DNA of 64,000 nt from Cyanobium sp. ATX 6A2. Its GTDB lineage: Bacteria; Cyanobacteriota; Cyanobacteriia; PCC-6307; Cyanobiaceae. Positions 63,679 through 64,000 of this stretch are shown piece by piece. Where the stretch lies: assembly GCF_024346355.1 (NCBI RefSeq), contig NZ_JAGQCU010000003.1:124001-188000 (forward strand). The letters run 5' to 3'. Each line of letters opens with the position of its first letter. Within the stretch, counting starts at the first letter, position 1. The notes under the pieces were generated by a model. The model searched no databases, was not told the origin of the DNA, and was given only the letters and a program-made list of their open reading frames with translations. Made by a program: the position numbers and the translations under genes.

Positions 63679-64000
63679 GGCAGCTCCAGAGCCAGCCAGC
63701 GGCGCCGGCGCTCGGCGGCCTCGGCCGAGGCATCGGGCCGGGGCTCCAGCCGCCAGGCCTTCGCCCGGGCCGGTGCCGGCGTCAGCACTGTCGAGAGCAG
63801 GCGACCATCGCGGGCCACAAGCACCTCCAGCGGGGCGCCGGGCCAAACCTTCAGAACGGTGGACACGTCCTCCATCCGCTGCACCCGCTGGCCGGCCAGG
63901 GCGATCAGTTCGTCTCCGACCATCAATCCTGCCTGCTCGGCAGGAGAGTCCCGCAGGACCCGCCTGGTCGTCAAGCCCTGGGTGGCGATCTCCAGATGCC
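63675..64000 (-). CDS. PDZ domain, C-terminal part of a probable M61-type peptidase (partial)
   Basis: The frame runs to the window edge (upstream residues HLEIATQG then LTTRRVLRDS), so the N-terminal part is missing. The visible 100-plus residues form one PDZ domain (SPAEQAGLMVGDELIALAGQ) plus an Arg/Glu-rich end (AERRRRWLALELP). This matches the C-terminal PDZ of cyanobacterial M61 glycyl-type aminopeptidases, but HtrA-like or other PDZ proteins are possible. Cotranscribed with the amidase. Confidence 0.65.
   Translation of the reverse strand, partial: HLEIATQGLTTRRVLRDSPAEQAGLMVGDELIALAGQRVQRMEDVSTVLKVWPGAPLEVLVARDGRLLSTVLTPAPARAKAWRLEPRPDASAEAAERRRRWLALELP

Overview
This window is about 64 kb of a GC-rich, densely packed chromosome, best explained as a picocyanobacterium of the Cyanobium/Synechococcus (alpha-cyanobacterial) type. 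The evidence is protein-level: a cyanobacterial-type Hfq, HemJ, CobN, a DUF3370 secreted protein, DUF1995, DUF4330 and DUF6629 proteins, a SigF-like sigma factor and several small cyanobacteria-only hypotheticals. Copies of the cyanobacterial HIP1 palindrome (GCGATCGC) recur throughout. I see no insertion sequence, prophage, CRISPR array, rRNA or complete tRNA, so this is ordinary chromosomal core rather than a mobile island. GTG and TTG starts and 1-4 nt stop/start overlaps are frequent, so many start choices rest on overlaps rather than Shine-Dalgarno motifs.

Layout. 1-775: a strong terminator at the left edge, then about 720 bp without a recognisable gene but with inverted repeats. 776-3546 (minus): DUF3370 exported protein then an RHH/J-domain protein. 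3839-8451 (minus run): gpsA, a PhzF-type isomerase, a SpoIID/LytB protein, an Ap4A phosphorylase-like protein and a group 3 sigma factor. 8526-10364: an SDR, DUF2237 and two small conserved proteins. 10387-15062 (minus): ilvE and metH overlapping by one base, facing cobN (15129-18938). 18963-20823 (minus, with a small uncertain ORF upstream): hemJ, a PHP phosphoesterase and a small hypothetical. 21315-32675 (minus): hydrolase/rhomboid pair, TerB-like protein, 2OG oxygenase, a double gamma-glutamylcyclotransferase, a CPBP protease with a very large N-terminal region, sbcD/sbcC, a small membrane protein and a cupin-like protein.

32825-38607: PfkB kinase, Tat-signal carbonic-anhydrase-like protein, a fused SLOG-nitrilase, GT2 glycosyltransferase and NDH-2. 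38642-43016: FeS-type photolyase/cryptochrome, a small membrane protein, a phytase-like esterase and a repeat-containing SHOCT protein. 43033-45835 (minus): flavin reductase, uvrC and a small exported protein. 45897-49261: coaD plus a coiled-coil protein, facing PBP4 (dacB) and DUF4330. 49342-52485 (minus): dapF with an unusual cysteine-containing tail, cysteine desulfurase and DUF1995. 52517-57494: hfq, leuS, malic enzyme and DUF427. 57597-64000: hypotheticals, DUF6629, a PPC-glutaredoxin fusion, pgi, a lysozyme-fold exported protein, an N-acetylmuramoyl-alanine amidase and the PDZ end of a probable M61 peptidase cut by the window edge.

Functional themes are B12-dependent metabolism (metH, cobN), tetrapyrrole synthesis (hemJ), DNA repair (uvrC, sbcCD, photolyase family), envelope and peptidoglycan (SpoIID, PBP4, amidase, lysozyme-like, dapF), and central metabolism (gpsA, pgi, malic enzyme). 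No clearly new multi-gene system stands out. The most promising leads are single-protein architectures: the SLOG-nitrilase fusion, the DapF tail, the PPC-glutaredoxin fusion, the RHH-J protein and the Tat-type carbonic anhydrase relative. Family names come from recognising motifs by eye; no database search was run.
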